Assembly (NCBI GenBank): GCA_020435025.1
Contig: JAGRAG010000069.1
Coordinates: 1-6,581 of the forward strand
Direction of reading: 5' to 3'
Length of the DNA: 6,581 nt
From: Bdellovibrionales bacterium
GTDB lineage: Bacteria > Bdellovibrionota > Bdellovibrionia > Bdellovibrionales > UBA1609
Shown here: piece by piece, positions 5,944 through 6,581 of the stretch
Numbering within the stretch: the first letter of the stretch is position 1
Layout of the letters: each line of letters begins with the position of its first letter
Notes under the pieces: generated by a model
Seen by the model: the letters and a program-made list of their open reading frames with translations, nothing else
Databases searched by the model: none
Told to the model about the DNA's origin: nothing
Position numbers and translations under genes: made by a program

Positions 5944-6581
5944 TTAAGGTTTTAAATCTTTTTCCGTCTCTCCGGGAACCAACAGAGAACTGTCATGCTC
6001 TTCAGAAGACGTCGCTTTCACATCTTGCTTCAGGACATCTAGCTCCAAGCGACAACAATTTTCACCTAGTTGGTAATCAGGATTTTTAATGTTGATGCCT
6101 TCAACCTTATAAGGTCTCACAGGGGTATAAAATTCGTTCTCAGAGAAAAAGTCATTCACTATGGCTGATAGTGCGCTTATCGTCAGGTCATATTTTAACT
6201 CTTCAGGAAAGATATTTTGCACAATATTTGAAGACGCAATCTGGTCAGCAATGCTCAAATGAAAATTCCCGGGAAAAATACCATTTCCTCCGTAAAAATT
6301 ATCAAAATAAAAATCTGGAACTTTAGAGTCCATCGCTTGCTTATTAACAATTTCTTGAAAAGTCCTGAGTTCCATATCAATGGATCGAGCTTTTTGGCGA
6401 CTTTCCAATGTTAATTTTGGTAACCCATAGTCTAAGGGGTTAGAAATGATTTTATCACAAGCCAAATAATTTAGCTTAAAAGAAGCATAGGAAACTTTGG
6501 CGACTTTCAAGAGTTTGATATTGTTGGCAATGATATCGACTTTACATTCTTGACCATCAACTTTCACTTGTCGATTTGTAG
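5944..6581 (-). CDS. Unrecognised protein, N-terminus beyond window
   Basis: The frame ends at TAA (5944-5946) and stays open to the right edge, giving 211 visible codons. A GTG at 6565-6567 could be read as a start, but no ribosome site precedes it and the frame continues upstream as Thr-Asn-Arg-Gln, so the true start is most likely outside the window. No family is recognised. The visible part is mixed alpha/beta without a membrane segment. It has Cys pairs or singles in QEC, LAC and GENCC, an aromatic Gly stretch FYFDNFYGGNG, and a charged, probably disordered tail rich in Glu, Asp and Ser over the last 20 or so residues. The alternating hydrophobic pattern near the open end would suit an exported beta-rich protein, which is a guess. 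It converges on the TetR gene with 2 bases between stops. Confidence 0.65.
   Translation of the reverse strand, partial: TNRQVKVDGQECKVDIIANNIKLLKVAKVSYASFKLNYLACDKIISNPLDYGLPKLTLESRQKARSIDMELRTFQEIVNKQAMDSKVPDFYFDNFYGGNGIFPGNFHLSIADQIASSNIVQNIFPEELKYDLTISALSAIVNDFFSENEFYTPVRPYKVEGINIKNPDYQLGENCCRLELDVLKQDVKATSSEEHDSSLLVPGETEKDLKP

Noticed and set aside
6565..6567. GTG as the true start of the right-edge gene
   Set aside because: No ribosome site lies before it, and the frame stays open to the window edge.

Overview
The window holds four complete protein genes and one gene cut by the right edge. It looks like a chromosomal stretch from a Gram-negative bacterium, most likely a predatory or related delta-type lineage (Bdellovibrio/Bacteriovorax-like). 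The grounds are a long Gly-module lipoprotein with a clear lipobox, a Sec-exported protein with a C-terminal outer-membrane barrel that recalls the MXAN_2562-type family of Myxococcus and Bdellovibrio, and a FliA-type promoter motif. The taxonomic placement is inference. I see no mobile element, CRISPR array, tRNA or rRNA.

Layout: 1-158 is an extremely A/T-rich leader (16 G or C in the first 120 bases) with a 15-T run. It precedes a secreted protein with a barrel-like C-terminus (159-1337, +). That gene converges on a 910-residue lipoprotein (1367-4099, -), whose C-terminal quarter is built from about four degenerate glycine-rich modules. A divergent control region (4100-4365) separates the lipoprotein from a SrkA/YihE-type stress-response kinase (4366-5358, +). 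A short TetR-family regulator follows (5399-5941, +). The last gene (5944-6581, -) converges on the regulator with only 2 bases between the stop codons. It stays open to the window edge and is not recognised.

How the parts may work together: two surface proteins lie back to back in a convergent pair. The lipoprotein has an upstream match to the flagellar sigma-28 (FliA) promoter, which would tie it to motile cells. The kinase has a good sigma-70-like promoter with an extended -10. The TetR gene can be read from the kinase promoter, but it also has its own -35/-10 pair overlapping the kinase stop codon. An inverted repeat sits on that -10 and the predicted transcription start, as expected for an autorepressor. 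The kinase is the only gene named with high confidence. The most interesting points are the FliA-like and possibly leaderless start of the lipoprotein, its modular Gly-rich end, and the compact TetR control site.
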